A DNA stretch of 57,575 bases from assembly GCA_022839105.1 (NCBI GenBank), contig JALHDH010000059.1, forward strand, positions 1,131 through 58,705. The letters run 5' to 3'. Position numbers and translations under genes: made by a program. Position 1 is the first letter of the stretch, and the number at the start of each line of letters is the position of its first letter. Below, one piece after another: positions 17,137 through 26,172 of the stretch. The notes below the pieces were generated by a model. That model was not told where the DNA came from and made no database searches. It saw only the letters and a program-made list of their open reading frames with translations. The stretch comes from a bacterium. Lineage in GTDB: Bacteria; Vulcanimicrobiota; Xenobia; Xenobiales; Xenobiaceae.

Positions 17137-17879
17137 GAGTCGATCTCCTCGAGAAGCCCGTGATGGGTCATGTTGGTCTGGATCGGAGTGACCGAGATGC
17201 AATCCTCCTGGATGGCCCCGAAGTCGGTCCCCTCCTCGGGCCTGCCGGTGGGCATCGCGCCGGTCACCCAGTAATAGTCGTTCCCGCGCGGGTCCACCCG
17301 CTTGACGATCTTCTGGTCATAGAGACTCTGCCCCTGGCGGGTGACCTGGACCCCTCGGATGGCCTCCGTCGGCAGGTCGGGGACGTTGACGTTGAGCAGG
17401 GTGCGCGGAGGCATCCGGGTGTGGTGGGCCAGACGCCCGGCCAGACGGGCGGCGAAACCCGCCGCCGTGGCGTAGTGGGCGGGCCGGGCCCCAACCTGGG
17501 ACAAGGCAACCGAGGGGATTCCGTGGATCAGGCCTTCCATGGCGGCCGAGACGGTTCCCGAATAGGTGATGTCGTCCCCCAGGTTGGCCCCGCGATTGAT
17601 TCCCGAGAACAGCAGGTCGGGCTTCTCCGGCATCAGGCAGTACAGGGCCAGCAGGACGCAGTCGGTGGGCGTCCCGTCGGTCACGAAGCGGGTCAGGCGC
17701 TCCTCTCCGGGCAGTTCCCGAACCCGCAGCGGCGAGTGGAAGGTCAGGGCGTGACCGACGGCGCTGCGCTCGCGATCGGGAGCCACCACCGTGACGTGAC
17801 CCAGCGGGAGCAGGGCTTCCAGGAGGGCCTCCAGCCCGGGGGCATGGATCCCGTCGTCATTGGTCAGGAGAAGCCGCAT
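17124..17879 (-). CDS. surE: 5'/3'-nucleotidase SurE
   Basis: A metal-dependent acid phosphatase acting on nucleoside monophosphates, linked to stationary-phase survival. The 251 aa match the family length. The metal-binding NDD at the N-terminus (LLLTNDDGI), VVAPDRERSAVGHALT, GTPTDCV and SGINRGANLGDDITYSGTVSAAMEG are all intact. The surE reading frame runs 13 bases into the histidine kinase gene, whose start it carries. A small membrane protein gene lies 12 bases upstream, so it is part of a leftward operon. Confidence 0.96.
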   Translation of the reverse strand: MRLLLTNDDGIHAPGLEALLEALLPLGHVTVVAPDRERSAVGHALTFHSPLRVRELPGEERLTRFVTDGTPTDCVLLALYCLMPEKPDLLFSGINRGANLGDDITYSGTVSAAMEGLIHGIPSVALSQVGARPAHYATAAGFAARLAGRLAHHTRMPPRTLLNVNVPDLPTEAIRGVQVTRQGQSLYDQKIVKRVDPRGNDYYWVTGAMPTGRPEEGTDFGAIQEDCISVTPIQTNMTHHGLLEEIDSWGL

Positions 17880-17891
17880 GACGAAGAAACG

Positions 17892-18119
17892 CTACGATTC
17901 GGTCGAACGGCGGTCGGGCCTGGAGGCGCGACCCTGGCGCAGGAGGCGCTCGGCCTCGGCCACCAGCTCCTGGATCTGCCGCGCGCGCGGGTCCATCTCA
18001 GGGGGCGCCTCCGGACGGCGCAGGACGCGGCGCAGGGCCAGGGCGACCAGGAGCCCCGACCCGAGTCCCAGGGAGAGCCAGACCCACGGTGGGGTGCGGC
18101 GCGCATCAAACCCTTGCAT
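17892..18119 (-). CDS. Small single-TM protein
   Basis: A 75-aa protein with one TM helix (about residues 11-28, PPWVWLSLGLGSGLLVALAL) and a charged, helical C-terminal tail with RARQIQELVAEAERLL, likely a short coiled coil facing the cytosol. The ATG at 18119 has GGAGG six bases upstream. It ends 12 bases before surE, so it is co-transcribed. I recognise no family; similar small LapA-like or scaffold proteins exist. Confidence 0.65.
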   Translation of the reverse strand: MQGFDARRTPPWVWLSLGLGSGLLVALALRRVLRRPEAPPEMDPRARQIQELVAEAERLLRQGRASRPDRRSTES

Positions 18120-18235
18120 CCTCGACCTCCAGACCCCGATTCGGGGCAGCATCCTTCTGGGGACGGGGTTCGCACCCGCTCGGGCAAGTCCTCCGGTCCA
18201 ACCTGACCGCATCGTTGCGGCGCCGGCGGGACTCC

Positions 18236-18547
18236 TCAGGCTTCGGCCTGGCCTCCCGAGCCCAGCAGGCGACGGAGCCCCCAGGCCAGGACCGCCACGG
18301 GGACCCCCAGGATGAACCCCATCACTCCGACCATCCAGCCGTTCAGCGAGCCCATCAGTTCGTCGAGCGGAGGGAAGGCCCCGAAGTAGACGTCGGGTGC
18401 CAGCACCCCCAGGATGAAGAGCGCGGCCGCCAGTCCGAAGAGGGCCAGGAAGCGCAGACCGAAGTGGAGCCGGGGGGGCCAGAGGGCCAGCAGTACGAAG
18501 GCCAGCAGCACCAGCCAGGTCACCCACACGGGCAGGTCTGCCATCAT
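18236..18547 (-). CDS. Small membrane protein, three TM helices
   Basis: A 103-aa protein that is almost wholly hydrophobic, with helices near residues 6-24, 29-50 and 67-92 and a short GSGGQAEA tail. Two adjacent ATG codons (18547, 18544) can start it. It lies head-to-head with the secreted hydrolase at 18672 and 116 bases upstream of the small protein before surE. No family recognised. Confidence 0.6.
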   Translation of the reverse strand: MMADLPVWVTWLVLLAFVLLALWPPRLHFGLRFLALFGLAAALFILGVLAPDVYFGAFPPLDELMGSLNGWMVGVMGFILGVPVAVLAWGLRRLLGSGGQAEA

Positions 18548-18671
18548 CTCAGAACCCCTCCTTCGCATGCGGCGGCTCCATCGCTCGCCAGGCAGGAGGC
18601 AGGCCTTCTGCGGGCGGCAGGGATCCCCTGCCGCGAGAGGTCTCCCGGCGCGCCGAAGGGAAGTGCCCGGC

Positions 18672-19610
18672 ATGCTGGCCTTCCCCCGCTTCATCCTGGT
18701 GGCCCTCCTCCTGGCTGCCTGGCTCCTGTCCAACCCGGCCGGGGGCAGCGAGCCTCCCCGTCCCCTGCAGGAGCGCCCCCTGGGCCTTCAGCAGGGCATC
18801 GAGGTCCGGGAGTGGACCTATCTCTCCGACGGCTTGAAGGTCAAGGGAAGGCTCTACCTGCCCCAGGGGCGGAAGGAGCGTCGGCCCGTGGTGATCTTCA
18901 ACCACGACGGGATCTCCGGGATCTCCCGCGAGCACCACCTGGGCAGCCTTCGCCTGGCCCGGCGGGGATACGTGGTCTTCTCCCCCTCCTATCGGGGGGA
19001 GGATGGTTCAGAAGGCATGGTGGAGATCGCCAAGGGCGAGGTCCGCGACGTCCTGAACGTCTTGCCCCTGCTGGCCGGCATCCCCGAAGCAGATCCCGAG
19101 AGGGTGGTCCTGGCCGGCGCCTCCCACGGTGCCTTGATCAGTCTGCTGGCCGCCACCCGCGAGCCTCGGATCGCGGGGGTGGTCTTCGCCTACGGGGTGG
19201 CCGACATCCACCGCTGGTGGGATTATCTCAAAGAGAAGGGGAAGCTCGGCCGGGACCCGATCACCCGGCGCACCTACGGCGACGGGCCCCAGGCCCGTCC
19301 GGAGTCCTTCCGGATCCGCAATGCGGTCGGCCAGTTGAGCGGGTTGAAGGCCCCGGTGCTGATCCTCCAGGGGCAACTCGACGACATCACCCCACCGGAA
19401 CAGGCCCGCCTGCTCCAGGAGGCCCTGGATCGACAGGGGGTGCCCAACCGATTGCGCCTGTACCCCGATGCCCTGCACGGATTCCTGGTCTACGCCCCCT
19501 ACCTCACCCAGGAGGTCACTCCCCAGGAAAAAGCCCAGGCCGAAGAGGCCTGGGCCGAGATCTTCCGATTCCTCACCGAGGTCTTCGAAGCCCCCCGGCC
19601 AGGTTCCTAG
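18672..19610 (+). CDS. Secreted alpha/beta hydrolase, dienelactone hydrolase/peptidase S9 type
   Basis: A 312-aa exported hydrolase. The signal peptide is residues 1-25 (FILVALLLAAWLLSNPAGGS). The catalytic triad is visible: nucleophile Ser in LAGASHGALIS (GxSxG), Asp in LQGQLDDITPP, and His in DALHGFL. The PVVIFNHDG strand-loop would supply the oxyanion hole. The substrate could be an ester or short peptide. It converges on the lipoprotein gene with only 4 bases between stops, inside a small duplicated GTTCCTAG. Confidence 0.85.
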   Translation: MLAFPRFILVALLLAAWLLSNPAGGSEPPRPLQERPLGLQQGIEVREWTYLSDGLKVKGRLYLPQGRKERRPVVIFNHDGISGISREHHLGSLRLARRGYVVFSPSYRGEDGSEGMVEIAKGEVRDVLNVLPLLAGIPEADPERVVLAGASHGALISLLAATREPRIAGVVFAYGVADIHRWWDYLKEKGKLGRDPITRRTYGDGPQARPESFRIRNAVGQLSGLKAPVLILQGQLDDITPPEQARLLQEALDRQGVPNRLRLYPDALHGFLVYAPYLTQEVTPQEKAQAEEAWAEIFRFLTEVFEAPRPGS

Positions 19611-19614
19611 GTTC

Positions 19615-20028
19615 CTAGAGCGAGAAGCGGACCTTGTCCGCGCGCTCCAGCACCAGGCTGGAATTTCGAACCCGCCGACCGTCCGGCGCCAGCGAGAGCT
19701 CCATTTCCCCCTGGAAGCGGTGGCCGGCCACCTCCAGGGCCTCATCGGCTTCACGGGTGGGCGCGCCGACCTGATAGTCCGCCCCGCTCGGGTCCTGGCC
19801 CAGGAACCCGACCTGTGAGCGCACCCCCAGGGCGGCCTGGGGCTCGGCCCAGCGCATCGCCTCGGCCAGTTCGCCTCGCTCCAGGACGGCCGCGGCGAAG
19901 GCCCGGGCCACCTCTTCGGGACGGAGATCGGCCGCTTCGGGGCCCGGGACGGGACGAGGTCCGCAGGCCAGGGTCAGGGCCCATAGCCCCAGGAACAGGA
20001 TCTGGGAAAGCCTCCAACCGGTCCTCAC
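19615..20028 (-). CDS. Lipoprotein of unknown function
   Basis: A 137-aa lipoprotein: a signal peptide ending in the lipobox LTLAC with Cys22, then a small alpha+beta domain that starts RPEEVARAFAAAVLERGELAEAM, resembling the NTF2-like fold of many small lipoproteins. The GTG start overlaps the stop of the alpha-2-macroglobulin-like gene (GTGA), so the two are coupled. An accessory to that large envelope protein is plausible. Confidence 0.7.
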   Translation of the reverse strand: MRTGWRLSQILFLGLWALTLACGPRPVPGPEAADLRPEEVARAFAAAVLERGELAEAMRWAEPQAALGVRSQVGFLGQDPSGADYQVGAPTREADEALEVAGHRFQGEMELSLAPDGRRVRNSSLVLERADKVRFSL

Positions 20029-23000
20029 CGCTCTTGCCTCCCGATTCTCACCCTCCAGGGCAGACTGGCGCCGTGGACCCCGGGATCATGGACCTCCCGG
20101 GCCCTGGCCGGATTCGAGGTGAACTCTCCGGGAGCCGTGGCCCGCGACGTCCAGGCCAGGCGCAGCACGCCGGGCCGGACCTCCTGGAGGTGGAAGACCG
20201 GTCCTTCCGGACGCATCCGGACCAGGGTCCCCGCCGGAAGCTTCCCGGGCGGCTCGGCTTCCAGTCCGGCCGCGGCCTGCTCCCGGATCTCCAGGTGACG
20301 CAGGCGGCGCGGTGCCTTCAATTCCAGGACGGTCTGGATCCGATCCCCTGGCTGAAGAAGGGCTCCCTCGTTCAGCTCCTCGCGGCTGCCCGAAGGGGTC
20401 AGGAGGAAGTGGCGCCGGGACAGGTCCAGGGTCCCCGCGGTCCGGCGGCCCGTCCACGAATGCCAGACCGACCACCAGGCCTGTTCCGAGCCCCCCTTGC
20501 GGATTTCCAGCCGCAGGGGACCCTTGGGAAGCTGCAGCCCCCGCAAGGAGAAGACCCGCGTGCCTGACCAGTCCTCGGGAGCCATCCGGCCCGTCTCGAC
20601 CTCGTTCCCGTTGAGCCAGATCCCGTAGCCGAAGGCCGCCGGCTTCTCGCCCGTCCGGGCCAGATAGCCGGACAGGGCCAGGATCGCCAGGGCCGTCTCT
20701 CGCGAGGAGCCCCAGCCCTTCAGGGATCGATTCCGGCAAAGGAACTGCGCGGCCGCCGCGGTCAGGGGATGCTCGGGTTCGAGAGCCAGGTGGGCCTCCA
20801 GGGCCAGGGCCGTGGCCTCCACCCGGGTCCAACCCGCCCCGGCCGGCCACCAGGCCTGCCCGGTCCGAGCGTCGTGCTCGGCCTCCTGGCGGGTCCGGCG
20901 CAGCAGGTTGCGGGCCGCCTCGGAGTAGCCCATCCCATGCAGGGCCAGGGTCAACTGCATCCGGGCCGCGGGGGCCAGGCTGGCCGAAGTCTCGACCAGC
21001 GAGAGCAGGGAACGCCCCGAGGCCCGGCGGGCCTCGGCCAGGGCCAGGAGCAGTGCCGGACGTTCCTCGAGCGGAATCTCCGCCTGGGCCTGGCGCAGGA
21101 AGTTGCAGGCCTTCTCGATGAGGGGCCTGGCCTGGAGCGGATTCGACCGGTCTATCTGGATCAGGCCGCGGACCACCTGAGCGGTCGTGGCCGGGTCCGA
21201 GGGCATGCCCTCCCACCAGCCCCAGCCTCCATCCGGGTTCTGGGACTGACCCAGGCGCCGGAGGCAGTCCTCCATGATCCCGGGCAGGCGCTCCTCGAGA
21301 TCCGGTCGAGGGAGATCCAGATCCTTCAAGGTCCGGCCCACGACCAGCGCCGGAGCGACCCCGGAGACCAGGTCCTCGTTGCTGGTCCAGGTCGAGGGCG
21401 GAGGCTCGAGGGCCGAGGCCAGGAACCCGGCCAGTCCGGGAGACAGGTGGACCTCCAGACGCGGTTCACGGGAGTCCCCGGGGAGGGCCTCCAGGTCCAG
21501 CGCGGCGGAATCCTCCACCGGACCGGCCACAACGCGCTCGTGGAGCTGACCGGCCTGCCTCACCGGCAGGCTGCGCTCGGCCTGGACCCGGACTCCGGGC
21601 GCCTGGGCGGTCACGCGCAACTCGACGGTGCCCGCCCCGCGCGTCGAGACCGGGACGCTCCAGGTCTGCCGCCCCCCTCCAGGCACCTGGAGTTCCAGGA
21701 GATCCGCTCCGGCCACGTCCAGATGGACCCCCTGGGCCATGAGCCTGAGGGCCAGGGCCTCCCGGCCGGGATTCTCGAGCACCGCCGTATAGACGGCGGA
21801 ATCCCCCTCCACCAGGTGTTCGGGGCCCTCCAGCCGCATGCCCAGGCGCGCTTCGAGATCCACCGAGGCCAGGGCTTCGCCCATCCGGCTCTTGCCGGCC
21901 ACGGCGCGGGCCAGCAGTTGCCAGCGCCCGGGACGAAGCGGCCAGTCCAACGAGACCTCCGCGATTCCCTCGGGCCCGGTTCGCAGGTCCGGGCTCCAGA
22001 AGGCGGTCTCTCCGGCAGGGGCGGGCAGAGAAGCGGCCTGGCCGGCCTGGGAGGCGCGCGACGGCGCGGTGGAAAGCGAGGTGCCCACCACCACGGGTCG
22101 CGTGGAAGGAGGACCGAAGAAGCGGGGAACCAGCCTGTGGTCCATCCCTCCTGGAAGGGCCTCGTGGCGGATCAGCGCCAGCGAGACCTCGGACTCCACG
22201 GGGAGGCCCCCTGAATCCAGGGTTCGGACCCGGACCCGGCCGGGCTGCCCGGGAACCGGGGGCGTCAGGGGCTCGATCTCGACCCGCAGGACCCGTGTCG
22301 GATCGGGGACCAGGAGATCCTGCTCCACCGAGACCGGGTTGAAGCCCCGCAAGGTCGTGGCCCGCAGGCGGAAGCCCGGCGCCAGGTCCTGGCCGATCGG
22401 CAGTTCCAGGCGGGTCTGACGGGTCGGGCACTCGACGACCATCCGTCGGACCAGATCCCGGCCCTCCAAGGTCAGCAACACCTGGACTCCCTCTCGAGGC
22501 GTTCCCAGGTCGACCGTGGCCAGTTGCCCGGGCCGATAGCGAAGGCGATCGGTCCGAAGCCAGAGGTCCCCTGAGGGCGGCCGGGCCGCAGGAACCACCA
22601 AGTGGGCCCGGGCACCCTCTCCCTGGGCGCCCCGGGACCGGGCCAGGATCCTCCAGGGCCCCGACCCCCTTGGGGTCCACTCCAGGCTCCCCCGGCCTTG
22701 GCGATCCAGTTGAATCGTGCCCAGTTCCCGCTCTTCGTCTCCCTCCTGCAGGCTCAAGGCGACCGGAACCGGGGCAGGGCGGCCCTCCAGGTCCCAGGCC
22801 TGGACCCGCGCCAGCGAAGCCTGGCCGGATCGGACCTCGCCGTCTGGTGACAGGCTCAACAGGACCGCGCTGGACCCGACCACGAACCCGGTGCTGGCCT
22901 GGCCTTCACGGCCCGCCGGATCCACCGCCTGGACCCGGAGCTCCAGGTCTTCCACGAGGGGGAGGTGGGAGGGAGCGGCCAGGGGGAGGCTCAGGGCGAC

Positions 23001-25013
23001 CCGACCCCTCTCATCGGTCCTGGCCTTGCCGGCTCCCCGCGGCGAGGCAGGGGCCTCAGGAGCCGGGAGGCTCGAGGCCGGGAGGAACCAGTCGAGTTCG
23101 GGATCCAAGGGGGTCGAAAGCGGGCGGACCCGGCCTCGGGCCTGCCAGTCGACCTGGACTCCGGGGACGGGACGGTCCTGGGAGTCGCAGACCTCGAGTT
23201 CCACTCGGGCCTCCTCACCCCAAAGCCACCAGGACCGGGTCGGCCGCAGGCGCAGGCGAAGACGCCCCGGGTCGGCGGCCCCCACCGAGAAGGCGCGACG
23301 AGCCACCGGGGCCGGGGGATCCGTCCCGGGCATCGCCTGGATCCGGAGCGTCCAGACACCCGCCGGGCTCCCTTGGGGAAGCTGGAACTCCCCGCGGAGG
23401 GTCCCCAGGGAACCGGCCTGGCTCCGAACCCGGTGGGTCCGGCGCCCCTGGGGATCGAGGAACTCCACCAGGAAGGGGTGCCCTGCGGGAACCGCATAGC
23501 CTTCGGGCTTTCGCGAGCGCACCACGGCCTTCCAGCGGACCCGCTCGCCTGCCTGGTAGGCGGAGCGATCCGTCTCCAGGAAGGCGCGCCAGGCAGGAAG
23601 GCGACCCGGTGTGCGCAGGTCGGGCAGGATCAGGTAGTCCTGGCCCCTTCGGGCCAGAAGGAAGCGTTCGACCTGCGAGGAGAGCGCCGGGACCGTGAGC
23701 AGTCCGGATTCTCCCACCGTGAGGCGCTCGACGGGCTGGTCGCTGCCGGCGGGAGAGACCAGCCAGGCTTCGGCAGCCGTGGCCCCCCGGCCCTCGCGGG
23801 CGTCGAGGAGCCAAACCAGGGCCTCCCCCTCCGGAGCGGCCGAGCAGACCCCGACCAGGTCGCTGATCAACAGAAGTCCACGGCTCCAGGCTCCTCCTGA
23901 GCGGACCTGGAGCAGATAGGCTCCCGTCTCGGTCAGGTCGAGTTCCAGGCTCTCGCGGCGCCAGCGGTGGTCCAGGAGATCCACCCCACGGACGGAAATC
24001 CGAATCTGCGGGGCCGAGGAGGGCGGTGGGGTCCGGGCGGGCTCCCGGAGATCGACTCCCCGGGAGATGGCCTCTTCCAGGTCGATCTTCCAGGCCTCCA
24101 CCTGCATGCCGCCCAGGTTCCGGGCCCGGATCTCCACCCGGGCAGGCTGCCCGGGTCGGATCAGGGTCCAGGACGGGAGTTCCACCCGGGGCTTCTGGAG
24201 GTCCTCCAGCATCCGGGCGGCCTCCTGGGCCTCGGTGGATCGAGGGTGGTCCCGGAGCAGGGCCTCGAGATCCTCCCGGGCCTCCCGATGGCGCTGCTCG
24301 GCGTTGAAGGCCCGGGCCGAACGGAGGCGGGCCTTGGGCACCAGTCCATGATCGGGTTGGACCCGGGCCATCTCGCGCCAGACATCGACGGCTCGATCCA
24401 AGGTGAGATCCCAGATCTCGGGATGAGCCAGGTACAGGTCCCCCAGGGCCAGGCGCGCGGCGGCGCCTTGGGACCCGCGAAAGTCGGCCCGGATGACCTC
24501 GACCAGATCGGCCTCGCCGGCGAGCCGGCGAGCCTTGAGTTCCGGTGCCGAGGCCCGCAGGCTCCCCCGCCCCAACAAGGCCTCCAGGCGCCGCGCCTCG
24601 ACCCCGGGGACCTCCAGGCACATCTCCAGGGCTCGCGTATAGGCGGCCTCGGCTCCTCGGACCTGGCCGTCCCGGGCGCGCAGATCGGCCAGCAGGATCC
24701 ATCCACGAACCTGCCAGGGATCGGCCGGCGCGCTGGCCAGCCAGTCCTCCAGGGAGGCCCGGGCTTCTCCGAGACGCTCCATCTGCTCCAGGCAGACAGC
24801 CACCAGGTAGTGCACCTCCGAGGTGCGCGGCCCGTCCGGACGCTGTCCCAGGTACGAGCGGAAGGCCTCCAGGGCCACCCCGGGCTGCTTGCGCCGGAAG
24901 GCCTCCTGGCCGGAGGAGAGGCGCTCGGCGGGGGTCTGGGAGGAGGCCGGAAGCCAAAGGCCGACCGACAGGAGGATCAGGAGGGCGAGAAGGTGCAGGC
25001 GAAAATGGTGCAT
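20025..25013 (-). CDS. TPR plus alpha-2-macroglobulin-like envelope protein without thioester
   Basis: A 1662-aa exported protein. The signal peptide is residues 1-26. TPR-like helices fill about 30-270, then a long series of macroglobulin-type beta domains (from about 285), ending in an alpha/alpha toroid like the thioester domain (NPDGGWGWWEGMPSD near residue 1259). Bacterial A2Ms normally carry PYGCTEQ at the toroid entrance; here the corresponding stretch is STWTSNEDLVSG (around S1211), with no Cys or Gln, so no thioester can form. It probably works as a large periplasmic binding or clamp protein. The ATG at 25013 gives a clean signal; a TTG at 25043 is the alternative. Coupled to a lipoprotein by GTGA. 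Confidence 0.82.
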   Translation of the reverse strand: MHHFRLHLLALLILLSVGLWLPASSQTPAERLSSGQEAFRRKQPGVALEAFRSYLGQRPDGPRTSEVHYLVAVCLEQMERLGEARASLEDWLASAPADPWQVRGWILLADLRARDGQVRGAEAAYTRALEMCLEVPGVEARRLEALLGRGSLRASAPELKARRLAGEADLVEVIRADFRGSQGAAARLALGDLYLAHPEIWDLTLDRAVDVWREMARVQPDHGLVPKARLRSARAFNAEQRHREAREDLEALLRDHPRSTEAQEAARMLEDLQKPRVELPSWTLIRPGQPARVEIRARNLGGMQVEAWKIDLEEAISRGVDLREPARTPPPSSAPQIRISVRGVDLLDHRWRRESLELDLTETGAYLLQVRSGGAWSRGLLLISDLVGVCSAAPEGEALVWLLDAREGRGATAAEAWLVSPAGSDQPVERLTVGESGLLTVPALSSQVERFLLARRGQDYLILPDLRTPGRLPAWRAFLETDRSAYQAGERVRWKAVVRSRKPEGYAVPAGHPFLVEFLDPQGRRTHRVRSQAGSLGTLRGEFQLPQGSPAGVWTLRIQAMPGTDPPAPVARRAFSVGAADPGRLRLRLRPTRSWWLWGEEARVELEVCDSQDRPVPGVQVDWQARGRVRPLSTPLDPELDWFLPASSLPAPEAPASPRGAGKARTDERGRVALSLPLAAPSHLPLVEDLELRVQAVDPAGREGQASTGFVVGSSAVLLSLSPDGEVRSGQASLARVQAWDLEGRPAPVPVALSLQEGDEERELGTIQLDRQGRGSLEWTPRGSGPWRILARSRGAQGEGARAHLVVPAARPPSGDLWLRTDRLRYRPGQLATVDLGTPREGVQVLLTLEGRDLVRRMVVECPTRQTRLELPIGQDLAPGFRLRATTLRGFNPVSVEQDLLVPDPTRVLRVEIEPLTPPVPGQPGRVRVRTLDSGGLPVESEVSLALIRHEALPGGMDHRLVPRFFGPPSTRPVVVGTSLSTAPSRASQAGQAASLPAPAGETAFWSPDLRTGPEGIAEVSLDWPLRPGRWQLLARAVAGKSRMGEALASVDLEARLGMRLEGPEHLVEGDSAVYTAVLENPGREALALRLMAQGVHLDVAGADLLELQVPGGGRQTWSVPVSTRGAGTVELRVTAQAPGVRVQAERSLPVRQAGQLHERVVAGPVEDSAALDLEALPGDSREPRLEVHLSPGLAGFLASALEPPPSTWTSNEDLVSGVAPALVVGRTLKDLDLPRPDLEERLPGIMEDCLRRLGQSQNPDGGWGWWEGMPSDPATTAQVVRGLIQIDRSNPLQARPLIEKACNFLRQAQAEIPLEERPALLLALAEARRASGRSLLSLVETSASLAPAARMQLTLALHGMGYSEAARNLLRRTRQEAEHDARTGQAWWPAGAGWTRVEATALALEAHLALEPEHPLTAAAAQFLCRNRSLKGWGSSRETALAILALSGYLARTGEKPAAFGYGIWLNGNEVETGRMAPEDWSGTRVFSLRGLQLPKGPLRLEIRKGGSEQAWWSVWHSWTGRRTAGTLDLSRRHFLLTPSGSREELNEGALLQPGDRIQTVLELKAPRRLRHLEIREQAAAGLEAEPPGKLPAGTLVRMRPEGPVFHLQEVRPGVLRLAWTSRATAPGEFTSNPARAREVHDPGVHGASLPWRVRIGRQER

Positions 25014-25084
25014 GGTCTGGAAGGAGGCCGGAGTCTGGAACAACCCGCCCAGGTTGGACGCCCGGGGGGGTGGCTCCTGCGCGA

Positions 25085-26161
25085 TCAGGAACCCGATGAG
25101 GCCCTCAGGGCGCGGAACTCCTGCGGGTTCAAGGTTCGGGCCAGAGCCGTATCGTAGCTGATCTGGCCTTGTTCATAAAGAGTCCGCAGGCAGCGATCCA
25201 TCGGGACCATCCCTTCGCCGGCGCCCATCGAGATCAGGTTCCCCAACTGCTCGATCTTGCCCTGACGGATGACGTTGCGGATTCCCGGGGTGCCCAGCAT
25301 GATCTCGTAGGCCATCACCCGCCCCTTCTCGGCCAGTCGGGGAAGAAGCTGAAGGCTGATCACCCCTTGCAGGGTGCCCGCCAGTTGCATCCGCACCTGG
25401 TTCTGCTGGTGGGCAGGGAAGACGTCGATGATCCGGTCCACGGTCTGGCTGGCGCTCTGGGTATGCAGCGTGGCCATCACCAGGTGTCCCGTCTCGGCAG
25501 CCGTCAGGGCCGTGGCGACCGTCTGGAGGCTGCGCATCTCGCCCACGCAGATCACGTTGGGGTCCTGGCGCAAGGCCGCCATGAGCGCCGACTGGAAGCT
25601 GGGGGTATCCGAATCCAGCTCGCGTTGGATGACCAGGCTGCGTTTGTTGGTGTGCAGGAACTCGATGGGATCCTCGATGGCGACGATCCGAGCGCGCCGC
25701 TCGGAGTTGATCAGGTCGACCATGGCGTTGAGGACGGTGGTCTTCCCGACGCCGGTGGGCCCGGTCACCAGGACCAGCCCGGAAGCACGCAGGGCCAGCT
25801 CCCGGACCGCCCGGGGAAGCCCGCACTCCGCCAGGCTGCGGATCGTCAGGGGGACCACCCGCAGCGAGGCCTCGAGATTCCCCTTCTGGTAATACAGGCT
25901 GGCTCGGAATCGGCCGATCTCGGGGACCTGGAACGAGAAGCTGAGATCCCTTTCGGTCTCCAGGCGCAGGGCCTGGGCCTCGCTGATCAGGCCCAGGAGC
26001 ATCTTGCGCAGATCATCCGCGGGCAACGGATCGTAGTGCATGAACTCGATCTCGCCGTCCACCCGCAGGCTGGGGGGGAGGCCGGCCATGAGGTGCAGGT
26101 CGGAAGCCTGCCGGTCCATCGACTCGCGCAAGAGAACCTGGAGGCTGGGACTGATCAGCAT
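25085..26161 (-). CDS. pilT: PilT-type retraction ATPase
   Basis: A 358-aa hexameric secretion ATPase of the PilT/PilU branch that powers type IV pilus retraction. It has the N-terminal PAS-like domain (SDLHLMAGLPPSLRVDG), Walker A GPTGVGKTT, the Asp box region IEDPIEF, Walker B VICVGEMR, the His box (HLVMATLHTQSA), and a PilT-like end GIRNVIRQGK, where the classical motif is AIRNLIRE. The ATG at 26161 is 12 bases after the upstream gene. No other pilus gene is nearby, so its embedding in this envelope operon is unusual. PilU rather than PilT is possible. Confidence 0.9.
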   Translation of the reverse strand: MLISPSLQVLLRESMDRQASDLHLMAGLPPSLRVDGEIEFMHYDPLPADDLRKMLLGLISEAQALRLETERDLSFSFQVPEIGRFRASLYYQKGNLEASLRVVPLTIRSLAECGLPRAVRELALRASGLVLVTGPTGVGKTTVLNAMVDLINSERRARIVAIEDPIEFLHTNKRSLVIQRELDSDTPSFQSALMAALRQDPNVICVGEMRSLQTVATALTAAETGHLVMATLHTQSASQTVDRIIDVFPAHQQNQVRMQLAGTLQGVISLQLLPRLAEKGRVMAYEIMLGTPGIRNVIRQGKIEQLGNLISMGAGEGMVPMDRCLRTLYEQGQISYDTALARTLNPQEFRALRASSGS

Positions 26162-26172
26162 GGGTCACCTCG

